Assembly (NCBI GenBank): GCA_046296195.1 | Contig: JBKBLR010000005.1 | Coordinates: 1 to 64,000 of the forward strand | Direction of reading: 5' to 3' | DNA length: 64,000 bases | DNA from: Amphiplicatus sp046296195 | Lineage (GTDB): Bacteria > Pseudomonadota > Alphaproteobacteria > Caulobacterales > Parvularculaceae | Part shown: in pieces, positions 24,408-32,927 of the stretch | Layout of the letters: each line of letters starts with the position of its first letter | Position numbering within the stretch: the first letter of the stretch is position 1 | The notes under the pieces: generated by a model | What the model was told of the DNA's origin: nothing | What the model saw: only the letters and a program-made list of their open reading frames with translations | Database searches by the model: none | Program-made: the position numbers and the translations under genes

Positions 24408-25589
24408 TCAAGGAGCAAGCGCGCCCAGCGTCTCGGCCGCTTTGCGGATGCGCTCGCGTTCTGAAGCGTCTTCGCTGAAAGCGGCGAGCGCAGATTGAAA
24501 ATCGGCCTGCGCCTGTTCGCGCTCGCCAAGCGCCATCCGCGAACGGATGAGGCGGATCCATCCATCCGCATCCTTCGGCTGGTCCTTGAGCCGGTTTGCG
24601 AGGCGGCTGACCATTCCCCTGATCATCGCCTGCCGATCGGCGTCAGGCATCGTCATCGCAGCATTCACCTGCTCTGCGCTCGGCCCCGGCATGGATGCAG
24701 CAGTCGACGGCTTCAAGCGCCCGGCGATATCAACTCCGGCCTCGGCCGCACGCTCGATAATTCGTCGGGTCAGATCGGACGCCCATTCAGCGTCTGCAGG
24801 CGCCGTATTCACCATTTCGATCCAAGCGCTGATCGCACCGGCTGCATCGCCCGCCTGATCGAGCGCCAGACCTCTAAAATAACGCGCGCGCGGCTCCGCC
24901 GGATCGACGCTTATCGCCGCATCAAAGGCCCGCTTGGCTTCTGCGGTCACGAAGCCGGCGGCCGACATCACAAGCGCTTCTCCGTAAGCGGATTGATATG
25001 AGGCGTTCCGGGGTTGAAGGTCGCAAGCGCGCTTGTAAGCGTCAGCCGCGTCGCGAAACCGCGCCATATTGAAGTATGACCACCCGAGCATTCTCCAGCC
25101 GTCGTCGTCCTCAGGATTTTCTTCCAGTCTCGCCCGCAGCTTTTCAATCATTTCATCAACGCTGCCGACGCTCTGGCCTGCACTGGTCATCTCCGGTCGC
25201 GCGGTCTCGGGACTATCTTTCGCAGATGGCCTGGTCGCGGAAACAGCCTGCGGAACGCCCTTTATCGCATAAAGCGCGACGCCGGCGAAAATGACGACGC
25301 TTGCGACGATAATTGCTGACCAAGGTCTTGACGGCGTCATCGCAAATTCTCCCTGTTCATCGTCAGCAGCCGCATTGATCAGCCGTCGCTGCGCCTCAAC
25401 ACGAAGCGCCGCGGCCTCTGGCGCGGAAATCAGGCCGTTGGAAAGATCGCGCTCAACCTCGTCGAGCTGCCTCTTGAAGATGGCGCTGCGGACGTCCTTG
25501 CCCGACGCCGCAACCGTCGAACGAAGAAACGGCGCGGCGGCGAACGCAGCGGCGAGTCCCATAAGCGCGGTTAGCAGGACCCAGATCAT
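24408..25589 (-). CDS. ccmI: Cytochrome c biogenesis protein CcmI
   Basis: 393 residues. Two membrane segments lie near the N-terminus (4-22 and about 85-105), separated by a cytoplasmic loop with the CcmI pattern RQLDEVERDLSNGLISAPEAAALRVEAQRRL. The periplasmic C-terminal part contains tetratricopeptide repeats (GWRMLGWSYFNMARFRDAADAYKRA and following) and binds apocytochrome c. The start overlaps the ccmH stop by one base. CcmI with CcmF and CcmH forms the heme ligation complex of System I. Confidence 0.92.
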   Translation of the reverse strand: MIWVLLTALMGLAAAFAAAPFLRSTVAASGKDVRSAIFKRQLDEVERDLSNGLISAPEAAALRVEAQRRLINAAADDEQGEFAMTPSRPWSAIIVASVVIFAGVALYAIKGVPQAVSATRPSAKDSPETARPEMTSAGQSVGSVDEMIEKLRARLEENPEDDDGWRMLGWSYFNMARFRDAADAYKRACDLQPRNASYQSAYGEALVMSAAGFVTAEAKRAFDAAISVDPAEPRARYFRGLALDQAGDAAGAISAWIEMVNTAPADAEWASDLTRRIIERAAEAGVDIAGRLKPSTAASMPGPSAEQVNAAMTMPDADRQAMIRGMVSRLANRLKDQPKDADGWIRLIRSRMALGEREQAQADFQSALAAFSEDASERERIRKAAETLGALAP

Positions 25590-26065
25590 CAGCTGCTTCC
25601 GTTCTGGATCTCATTAAGGCGGCGCTCCTCATCGTCACTGAGTCCAGGCGGGTCATCCGGGGCGAGCTTGCTGCGCGCCCTGGCGGGGCGATAAAGACCC
25701 CAAGCAGCGGTGACCAGGAAAATAGCCGGCCCTAACCACAAGAGCCAGGTTTGCAAATTGAACGGCGGCTTCAGCAGAACAAAATTCCCATAACGCGCCA
25801 CCAGATAGGATTTCACTTCGTCATCGCTGTCGCCGGCCATGATGCGTTCCCTTACAAGGATGCGCATGTCGTGGGCGAGCGGCGCATTTGAATCGTCAAT
25901 CGACTGGTTCTGGCAAACCACGCAGCGAAGTTCACGGCTCACCGCACGCGCGCGCGCTTCGAGTTTCGGATCGGCGAGACGCTCTTGAGGCGTTGCAGCG
26001 CCGGCGCCGGTCAAGATAGCCGATAAAAGCGACAACGCTGTCACGAGGGCGACCTTCCCTTTCAT
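25589..26065 (-). CDS. ccmH: Cytochrome c maturation protein CcmH
   Basis: 158 residues: signal peptide, the thiol-redox motif in LRCVVCQNQSIDDSNAPLA (CxxC), and a C-terminal membrane helix (TWLLWLGPAIFLVTAAWGLY). It reduces or presents apocytochrome CXXCH cysteines for heme attachment. ATG 26065 overlaps the ccmG stop (ATGA); the longer frame from 26119 runs into ccmG. Length fits the short CcmH form, with CcmI encoded separately. Confidence 0.94.
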   Translation of the reverse strand: MKGKVALVTALSLLSAILTGAGAATPQERLADPKLEARARAVSRELRCVVCQNQSIDDSNAPLAHDMRILVRERIMAGDSDDEVKSYLVARYGNFVLLKPPFNLQTWLLWLGPAIFLVTAAWGLYRPARARSKLAPDDPPGLSDDEERRLNEIQNGSS

Positions 26066-26604
26066 TGCGCGGGCTCTTTCTCCAAGGCCGCAACAAGTGG
26101 TTCGATCGTTTCGCGCCACACCTCATCGGTGATTGGGCCTATTTGCTTGAAGCGGATGCGGCCGGTTCGGTCGATGACGAATGTCTCAGGCGCGCCGGTT
26201 ACGCCGAGCTCCATCGCAAGCCTGCTGTCACGATCCTCACCGACAAGAAGATAGGGGTCGCCGAAAGCCCGTAGCCATGTTGCGCCGTCCTTGGGATCAT
26301 CCTTCCAGTCCACGCCGTAGATCGCCACTCGTTTCCTTTCAGCGAGCTCCATCAATGTCGGATGTTCGAGCCGGCAGGCGACGCACCAGGAAGCAAAGAC
26401 ATTGACCAGCGCCACCTGGCCGGTGAGATCCGCCTTGGCGAATCCCCGCCGTGTTGCTTCGATCGGCGGTAGGTCGAACTCCGGCATTGGCTTGTCAATC
26501 AACGCCGACGGCAGTGCGCGCGGATCGTTCTTCAGCCCCGCAGCCATCAAGCCGCAAATGAGCGCCGTAAGAGCTATCGGAATGACCGAGGTTGTCAGCT
26601 TCAC
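26062..26604 (-). CDS. ccmG: Thiol:disulfide oxidoreductase CcmG/DsbE
   Basis: 180 residues with an N-terminal membrane anchor and a thioredoxin fold. The active site is FASWCVACRLEHP (WCxxC), and GVTGAPETFVIDRTGRIRFKQIGPI is the conserved DsbE C-terminal region including the cis-proline. It supplies reductant to CcmH and apocytochromes. Only three bases separate the ccmF stop from its start. Confidence 0.94.
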   Translation of the reverse strand: MKLTTSVIPIALTALICGLMAAGLKNDPRALPSALIDKPMPEFDLPPIEATRRGFAKADLTGQVALVNVFASWCVACRLEHPTLMELAERKRVAIYGVDWKDDPKDGATWLRAFGDPYLLVGEDRDSRLAMELGVTGAPETFVIDRTGRIRFKQIGPITDEVWRETIEPLVAALEKEPAQ

Positions 26605-26607
26605 CGG

Positions 26608-28596
26608 TCACTCCGCCGGAATCGCTGCGCCGGGAACGGAGAGCCCGGCGCGCTTCGGCCGCACGCGGGCGCCAAGGCGGAACCTCCGGTCGCTCAGCGA
26701 AATAAAACCGCCTAACGCCATTCCAAACGCTCCAAGCCAGATCATGGAGGCCATCGGATGAACATAGGCCCGGATCGCCCACCCGCTTCCGTTTCTTTCC
26801 CCCAGAGCCGCGTAAAGATTAAGGAAGAGGCCCGACTTGATGCCTGCCTCTGTCGTCTGCTGCTGCCGCACCGGGTAGAAGCGCCGTTCCGTGGAAAGAG
26901 TAGCCACCTTCTTTCCATTCCTGCTTACGGCGACAATCGCGCGTTCGGCATCGTAATTGGGTCCCCGCGCCTCTACGACATCTTCCAGCGAGAATACATA
27001 ACCGGACACGGTCAACGATTCTCCGCGCTCAAGCATGCGAATGTCTTCGCTCGCAAAGGAGCTCATCGCGACAATGCCGGCGACACACACGCCCATCGCC
27101 GCATGTCCGATAAAGAGCCCATAGGCCGCTCGAGGAAGCGCCCCAGCCAGCCTCAGCGATTCCGGTAATGGCGCTGCGCCGAACCGGATGCGAATCAAAA
27201 AGGCGACGACCGCCCCGCAGATCAACCAAGCCGCCAGCGCAACGCCGAGCGCCGACAAAACGGCGTGCGTTGCAAAGACGACGCCGGCGCCAGCGACAAG
27301 CGCGGCCAACGCAGCCCCTTTCAACTGCGACGCTGCTAGCGATACGCCGTCCTTGCGCCACTTCATCAGGGGGCCGAACGACATCGCGACCAGCATGGGC
27401 GCCATGATCGGCGCGAAAGTCATGGCGAAATACGGCGGACCGACGGAGATCTTGTCATCGCCCAAAATGTCGACGACGAGCGGATAAAACGTTCCGAGAA
27501 ACACCGTAGCTGCTGCGCCCGTAAGAAAGACATTGTTGAGCACGAGCGCGCTTTCACGACTCAACGACGAGAATGTCGGCCCGCCGGCGAGAGACGGCGC
27601 CCGCCAGGCATAGACCGCAAAAGCGCCTCCTGAAGCCGCCATCAGTATCGCCAGTATGAACACGCCGCGTGCTGGATCAACCGCGAACGCATGAACGCTT
27701 GTGAGAACGCCTGAACGAACCAGAAAGGTCCCGATCAAGCTAAGGGAGAAGGTCACAATCGAAAGCAGAATGGTCCAATTGACCAACGTTTGACGTCGTT
27801 CAACGACAAGCGCGGAATGAAGGAGCGCAGTCCCCACGAGCCAAGGCATGAAAGACGCGTTCTCCACCGGGTCCCAGAACCACCAACCGCCCCAGCCCAA
27901 TTCATAATAGGCCCACCAGCTGCCTAGCGTGATGCCGATGGTCAAAAAGCTCCAGGCGGCGAGCACCCACGGCCTCACCCACCGGGCCCAAGCCGAATCG
28001 ACGCGTCCTTCGATCAGGCCCGCGACCGCAAATGAAAACGCCATCGAGAATCCGACATAGCCGAGGTAAAGAAACGGCGGATGAAATGCGAGGCCGGGAT
28101 CCTGCAACAACGGATTAAGATCCGCTCCTTCGGCGGCCGCAGGAACACGCCGGTCAAACGGATTGGAGGTGAATTCGATGAAGGCGAGAAACGCCGCGCC
28201 AATCATCCCTTGCACCGATAGCGCCCGAGCCTTCAAGCTCGCCGGCAAGTCGCGGCCGAACAAGGCGACGCAAGAGCCGAATAGCGCAAGGATGAGGGTC
28301 CAAAGCAACATGGATCCCTCGTGATTTCCCCAAACTCCGGCTAATTTATAAAGGGCCGGTTTGGCCGTATGCGAATTTTCAGCGACGATCCGCACTGAGA
28401 AATCAGATGAAAGGAAGCTCCAGGCGAGCGCGACGAACGCGATTGCGATGAACGTGAGCTGACCAATAGCGAAGACGTCGGCCGATTTCATCAATACAAG
28501 GTCTCGACGGGCCGCGCCGAGAAGCGGCGCTACGCTCTGTGCGAGCGCAAGCGCCAACGCAAAGACAATGGATAAATGTCCGACTTCAGGAATCAC
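26608..28596 (-). CDS. ccmF: Heme lyase subunit CcmF
   Basis: 662 residues, many membrane helices. The WWD domain is recognisable (GWGGWWFWDPVENASFMPWL), with flanking conserved histidines (NHEGSMLLW, HSALVVERRQTLVNWTILL). CcmF transfers heme from CcmE to apocytochrome c. The start chosen is the GTG at 28596 (reading V/M-IPEVGHLS), because CcmF proteins typically begin MIPEIGH; a TTG at 28638 would add 14 residues. The genes ccmA to ccmE are not in the window, so this F-G-H-I set depends on genes elsewhere or is a second copy dedicated to this locus. Confidence 0.92.
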   Translation of the reverse strand: MIPEVGHLSIVFALALALAQSVAPLLGAARRDLVLMKSADVFAIGQLTFIAIAFVALAWSFLSSDFSVRIVAENSHTAKPALYKLAGVWGNHEGSMLLWTLILALFGSCVALFGRDLPASLKARALSVQGMIGAAFLAFIEFTSNPFDRRVPAAAEGADLNPLLQDPGLAFHPPFLYLGYVGFSMAFSFAVAGLIEGRVDSAWARWVRPWVLAAWSFLTIGITLGSWWAYYELGWGGWWFWDPVENASFMPWLVGTALLHSALVVERRQTLVNWTILLSIVTFSLSLIGTFLVRSGVLTSVHAFAVDPARGVFILAILMAASGGAFAVYAWRAPSLAGGPTFSSLSRESALVLNNVFLTGAAATVFLGTFYPLVVDILGDDKISVGPPYFAMTFAPIMAPMLVAMSFGPLMKWRKDGVSLAASQLKGAALAALVAGAGVVFATHAVLSALGVALAAWLICGAVVAFLIRIRFGAAPLPESLRLAGALPRAAYGLFIGHAAMGVCVAGIVAMSSFASEDIRMLERGESLTVSGYVFSLEDVVEARGPNYDAERAIVAVSRNGKKVATLSTERRFYPVRQQQTTEAGIKSGLFLNLYAALGERNGSGWAIRAYVHPMASMIWLGAFGMALGGFISLSDRRFRLGARVRPKRAGLSVPGAAIPAE

Positions 28597-28758
28597 GGTT
28601 AGCGAACCGACTTGTTTGAGCGGGGATGTTCCGTCCAATCAAATTCCGATTTGCAAATCTGTCAGGTAAAAATTTCTTAAGGCGGCGTCTTAATGATTGC
28701 GTCGTCGCCGTCGCTCCGGATTGATGGCGCTTCCTTTCGGGAGCCCCACGATTAGGCC

Positions 28759-29679
28759 ATGAGAATGACTCTCACTAACGCTCAAGTCAGCCTTTTCCGA
28801 GAAACGGGCGCAGCCCCGGCGAAGAAACGAGCCGATCCCAAAATGACGCCGCGGAAAGAAAACGCGGGCGCCGGCTCTATTGTCTTCGCGGCGCTGATCG
28901 TCGCAGCGCTGGCGTGGGGGTGGGGAAACAGCAATCGTTTCTTTACTGCGGAATCGGGGGCTGGATACTTTCTTGGAATCGCCGGCGCCGTCTCGATGCT
29001 TCTCTTGCTCGCCTATCCTGCGCGCAAGCATGCGCGGTTCATGCGCCGCGCAGGTCCGGTAGGGGCCTGGTTTCGACTCCACATGGCGCTCGGGCTGCTT
29101 GGGCCGACTCTCATCCTCTATCATTCGAATTTCAGCCTCGGATCGCTCAACAGCAACGTCGCCTTGTGGTCGATGTTGACCGTCGCCGGCAGCGGTCTCT
29201 TTGGTCGTTTCTTCTATGCAAAGATCCACCGGGGACTTTATGGACACCGCGCGCAAATGCGCGAGTTGCTAGCGGAGGCGGCCGCTTTCCGGGCCTCTAT
29301 CGCGGCCGACCTCGACCCGGCGCTCCATGAAAAGCTCGACAAAATTGAAGCGGCGGCTTTCGCAGACGCCAGTGACATGTTCGCTGCGGCGCGCAAGGCG
29401 GTCTTTACGGTCGCGGCCGCAAGGAGCGCCCACAAAGACGTGCGGCGACGCCTCAAACAAGCGCTGAAGCGCTCACGGCGCGAAGGCGCCCCCAAACGCG
29501 CGTCCGAGATCCGGAACCATCTTTCCTTCGCATCGAGATATTTCACCCGCGTCGAGCAAGGCGCCGAAATCGCTTTCTATGAGAGGCTTTTCGCAGCGTG
29601 GCATTTCCTCCATTTGCCGCTCTTCATTCTCCTCCTCATCACCATGTTCATCCATGTCATCGCGGTCCATTTCTACTAG
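28759..29679 (+). CDS. Membrane protein, probable b-type cytochrome partner of multiheme cytochromes
   Basis: 306 residues. About five hydrophobic segments: two near the N-terminus, a pair in the middle (RLHMALGLLGPTLILYHSNF and VALWSMLTVAGSGLFGRFFYA) and one at the C-terminus (HLPLFILLLITMFIHVIAVHFY). Histidines within them (HM, YHSNF, HFLHLP, IHVIAVH) are spaced as possible bis-His heme b ligands. A charged helical loop separates the last segment from the rest. Probable role: move electrons between the quinone pool or the Fe-S flavoprotein and the periplasmic cytochromes encoded next. It overlaps the following gene by 26 bases and is divergent from ccmF. Confidence 0.6.
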   Translation: MRMTLTNAQVSLFRETGAAPAKKRADPKMTPRKENAGAGSIVFAALIVAALAWGWGNSNRFFTAESGAGYFLGIAGAVSMLLLLAYPARKHARFMRRAGPVGAWFRLHMALGLLGPTLILYHSNFSLGSLNSNVALWSMLTVAGSGLFGRFFYAKIHRGLYGHRAQMRELLAEAAAFRASIAADLDPALHEKLDKIEAAAFADASDMFAAARKAVFTVAAARSAHKDVRRRLKQALKRSRREGAPKRASEIRNHLSFASRYFTRVEQGAEIAFYERLFAAWHFLHLPLFILLLITMFIHVIAVHFY

Positions 29680-31240
29680 TCTCGCTTCGCGGCTGATCGC
29701 GATTTTAGCGCTTTTTTTGGCCCACTCCGCGAGCGGCGCAAACGCGCAAAACGTCATCGAGAAGATTGTCTCGCCAGGCGCGCTGTCTTCAGCCCATCAG
29801 GAGTTCGCTGACGATTGCGCATCTTGTCACGCCTCATTTGACAAGTCGGCGCAATCCTCCCTCTGCCTCTCATGCCACAAAGCGGTCGCCGCTGACATTA
29901 AGACGTCCAAGGGTTTCCACGGAAAGTCCCCCGCCGTTGATGACGTCCCATGCAAGTCCTGCCATACTGAGCATGAAGGCGCCGCCTTCAACATCGCCGC
30001 GTTTGACGAAGCTAGGTTTGACCATGCGTTGACCGATTATCCGCTCTCTGGCGGGCATTCGGGCGTCAAATGCGGGAACTGTCACGCCGCCGGCCGCAAG
30101 TTTCGCGATGCGCCGACGGCATGCGTTGAATGCCATAAGACCGACGATCCGCACAAAGGGACGCTTGGGCCTGACTGCCAATCCTGCCACAACATTCAAA
30201 GTTGGAAGCAGATCAAATTCGACCACGCAAAGACCAGATTTCCACTGCTCGGCAAGCATCAAGACGTACGCTGCACCGCGTGCCATCTTGATCAAAAATT
30301 CAAGGGACTACCTGCACGATGTGTGGATTGTCATCGCGATGATGACATCCACAAAGGCGCCTATGGCGCCGACTGCGCCAGCTGTCACACGCCATTTGAC
30401 TGGGCGAAAGTGGCGTTTGACCATGGGTCGCGCACCCGTTTCGCTCTCAAAGGAAAGCACGCGGTTCTGTCTTGCCCGGCATGCCACACGACGAGCCTAA
30501 CATCCCCGAAACTCCAAACAGCGTGCGTCGCCTGCCACAAGTCCGATGACGCCCATAAAGGACGGAACGGCCCTGACTGCGCGTCCTGTCATGGCGAAGG
30601 CGCATGGACCAGCGTTCGCTTTGATCATGACCGGCGAACGAAATTCGCCCTCAAGGGCGCGCATAAAGCCTTGAAGTGCGAGAGCTGCCATTTAGAGCCG
30701 GTGACAACTGCCCTGCCCGGAACGGCGTGCATCGATTGCCACCGAAATGATGATCCTCATAAGGGGAGCCAAGGCCCCCAATGCGGCTCCTGCCACAATG
30801 AAACTTCATGGACGGCAAATTTGCGCTTCGATCATGATCTCGGCGACTTTCCGCTTCTGGGCAAGCACAAGTCCGTCGCGTGCGGCTCGTGCCACATCAG
30901 CAAGGACTTCAGGGCCGCTGACCCTGCATGCAGCGCCTGTCACGCCGAGGATGACGTCCATCAAGGCAGCCTTGGTGAGGAGTGCGCCGATTGTCACAAT
31001 CCGAGCGGTTGGCCTTTGTGGACTTTTGTTCATGATACGCAGACGGATTTCCCGCTCACCGGAGCGCATCAGGGCCTGAAATGCGCCGCTTGCCATCGTC
31101 CCTCCGGACCAGCAGCCCCCAGGCAATCATCCGCCTGCATCTCCTGTCATCGGGCCGACGATCGCCATCGAGGACAATTCGGCCCGAATTGCGATCGATG
31201 CCATGGGACGACAAGTTTTGCGGAAATTCGTCTGCCGTAA
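29654..31240 (+). CDS. Periplasmic 21-heme cytochrome c
   Basis: 528 residues: signal peptide (ending SASGANAQ) then 21 CXXCH motifs, counted by eye, or one heme per about 24 residues. Motifs come in a repeating unit of about 70 residues: CxxCH at the start, CxxCH-x-DD-x-HKG-x2-GPxC-x2-CH, then W-x4-FDH-x-T-x-F-x-LxGKH. The FDH and GKH histidines are likely distal ligands, so most hemes could be bis-His and low potential. This is a molecular wire type of protein rather than an enzyme. ATG 29654 inside the previous gene was chosen because it gives a proper signal peptide. Confidence 0.88.
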   Translation: MSSRSISTSLASRLIAILALFLAHSASGANAQNVIEKIVSPGALSSAHQEFADDCASCHASFDKSAQSSLCLSCHKAVAADIKTSKGFHGKSPAVDDVPCKSCHTEHEGAAFNIAAFDEARFDHALTDYPLSGGHSGVKCGNCHAAGRKFRDAPTACVECHKTDDPHKGTLGPDCQSCHNIQSWKQIKFDHAKTRFPLLGKHQDVRCTACHLDQKFKGLPARCVDCHRDDDIHKGAYGADCASCHTPFDWAKVAFDHGSRTRFALKGKHAVLSCPACHTTSLTSPKLQTACVACHKSDDAHKGRNGPDCASCHGEGAWTSVRFDHDRRTKFALKGAHKALKCESCHLEPVTTALPGTACIDCHRNDDPHKGSQGPQCGSCHNETSWTANLRFDHDLGDFPLLGKHKSVACGSCHISKDFRAADPACSACHAEDDVHQGSLGEECADCHNPSGWPLWTFVHDTQTDFPLTGAHQGLKCAACHRPSGPAAPRQSSACISCHRADDRHRGQFGPNCDRCHGTTSFAEIRLP

Positions 31241-31548
31241 GGCGATTTGCCTTCACCGGCCGCCGGCGATCGCGCCCATTCCGGGAGCGATCCGAAGATC
31301 ATGGCCGATAGGGAGCTGAAGACCGCTGCGTTTGAAGCGTCCCTGCTAGGGATTAAATTCAATTCATCAAACGAATAATAACATTTTTCTCGCCGACGAT
31401 TCGCATAGTGTCGCCTCGTTGCTTGCTCCGTTGGCAGATGGAATCCACAATCCCTTTGCAGGTTTTGCGGGCGCAACCATGAAGATTATGTAACCCATCG
31501 GCGCGACATGGCTGCCGATAAGGAGAATGAAGCCGCCGGTTGCTCAAT
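31241..31548. other. Intergenic gap between the two multiheme cytochrome genes
   Basis: About 300 bases, AT-rich around 31360-31400. No clear promoter or terminator hairpin. An AAGGAG at 31520-31525 precedes an ATG at 31527, but that frame gives no cytochrome and stops after about 60 codons; the AAGGAG is 24 bases from the cytochrome ATG. Confidence 0.4.
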
Positions 31549-32919
31549 ATGCTCCGCACGCCCCTGATCGCATCGTGGACGACGCCTGCAAGACACCTTC
31601 GGATCTTTTCCGGCGACGTCGCGTGCGCCGCTGTTTTAGTGGTCGCGGTCTGGGCGGCTCTTGGATTGGTCGGCGCAGCGCTGGCGACGCCGACGCCTGT
31701 TGAAATCTCCGATCACCTCAAAACCGGCTTTGCGCTTGAGGGTGCGCACCGGCTCGTTGATTGTGAGTCCTGCCATGTCAACGCCGCGTTCGCGGGAACG
31801 CCGACGCGATGTTTCTCCTGCCATAACGGCGTCATCGCCGACGGCAAATCGACCGCTCACGTTCCTTCAAACAACAATTGCGACGAATGCCACACGCCCT
31901 CTGGCTGGGATAACGCACGATTTGACCATTCCGCTGCGCAAGGTGCGTGCGCCAGCTGCCACAACAACACCACCGCGCCCGGCAAGCCGGCGGGCCACAT
32001 CGCCTCCTCGAACGCCTGCGACGACTGCCACGTGACGACGTCGTGGACGAACGTCTCCTTCGACCATTCGAGCGTCACCGGCGCCTGCTTCTCCTGCCAC
32101 AACGGAACGACGGCGACCGGCAAACCGTCGACGCATCTTCCGACCACGAATGTCTGCGAAGACTGCCATGTCAATACGAGCTGGACCTCGGTCCGCTTCG
32201 ATCACGCGGCGACCACGGCGTCCTGCTTCACCTGCCACAACAACACCACCGCGCCCGGCAAGCCGGCGGGCCACATCGCCTCCTCGAACGCCTGCGACGA
32301 CTGCCACGTGACGACGTCGTGGACGAACGTGCGCTTCGACCACAACGCCGTCACAGGGTCTTGTTCAAGCTGCCATAATGGCACGACGGCGACCGGCAAG
32401 GGCCCTCTTCACATCTCGACGAGCGCTGAATGCGACAACTGCCATACGACGCTAGCCTGGACACCGGCGGACTTTGACCACGCTAGCGTGTCCGGATCCT
32501 GTTCCAGCTGCCATAACGGGACCACAGCGACCGGAAAGCCGTCGAACCATTTCACGACGACATTGCAATGCGATGAATGTCACCGGACGACATCATGGCT
32601 TCCTGTGACCTATTCGCATACCTCCGCGTCGTTCCCAGGGACGCACAATTCGAGCGTCACCTGCACTGATTGCCACACGACGAACGCTCAAACGATCGTT
32701 TGGAAGTTCGCCGCATATCAACCGGATTGCGCCGCTTGCCACGCCGGGGACTTCAAGCCGGACCCGCACAAGAAATCCGAAAAGCCGGACGTTCGCTACA
32801 CCGTCAGCGAGCTCCGCGACTGCTCCGGCTCCTGCCACGTTTACACCGACAGCACGCTCACGACGATCAAAGAGCGAAGAAACAGCGAGCATCGTCCGAC
32901 AGATCGGGATTTTGATTAG
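31549..32919 (+). CDS. Periplasmic multiheme cytochrome c, 15 CXXCH plus one CX3CH
   Basis: 456 residues with a signal peptide (hydrophobic run ending GAALATPT). By eye there are 15 canonical CXXCH motifs and one CSGSCH (three residues between the cysteines) near the C-terminus. The central part is a tandem array of about 46-residue units: CxxCHNGTTATGKPxxH then CxxCHxTTSWTxVxFDH. Two DNA segments in it are identical over 99 bases. It differs from the 21-heme protein in unit structure, so the pair may form different stretches of one electron path. The start could be the TTG at 31540 or ATG 31549. Confidence 0.85.
   Translation: MLRTPLIASWTTPARHLRIFSGDVACAAVLVVAVWAALGLVGAALATPTPVEISDHLKTGFALEGAHRLVDCESCHVNAAFAGTPTRCFSCHNGVIADGKSTAHVPSNNNCDECHTPSGWDNARFDHSAAQGACASCHNNTTAPGKPAGHIASSNACDDCHVTTSWTNVSFDHSSVTGACFSCHNGTTATGKPSTHLPTTNVCEDCHVNTSWTSVRFDHAATTASCFTCHNNTTAPGKPAGHIASSNACDDCHVTTSWTNVRFDHNAVTGSCSSCHNGTTATGKGPLHISTSAECDNCHTTLAWTPADFDHASVSGSCSSCHNGTTATGKPSNHFTTTLQCDECHRTTSWLPVTYSHTSASFPGTHNSSVTCTDCHTTNAQTIVWKFAAYQPDCAACHAGDFKPDPHKKSEKPDVRYTVSELRDCSGSCHVYTDSTLTTIKERRNSEHRPTDRDFD
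31956..32054 (+). repeat. 99-bp exact intragenic repeat, copy 1
   Basis: 31956-32054 is identical to 32232-32330 (offset 276 bases, a multiple of three). It encodes part of two heme units (CHNNTTAPGKPAGH then CDDCHVTTSWTN). Complete identity, including silent positions, shows recent duplication or gene conversion within the cytochrome array. Confidence 0.9.
32232..32330 (+). repeat. 99-bp exact intragenic repeat, copy 2
   Basis: Second copy of the 31956-32054 segment, in frame, so recombination between the copies would remove or add 92 residues, the equivalent of four heme motifs, without breaking the frame. Confidence 0.9.
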
Positions 32920-32927
32920 GTTCTGGT

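Noticed and set aside
31527..31700. ATG at 31527 with a good AAGGAG as the start of the second multiheme gene
   Set aside because: It is in a different frame, stops after about 60 codons, and has no heme motif; it would need a frameshift to reach the cytochrome.
31900..32560. Regularly spaced repeats resembling a CRISPR array
   Set aside because: The repeats are in-frame heme-binding units of a cytochrome gene; spacing is about 138 bases and the intervening text is also repetitive coding sequence.
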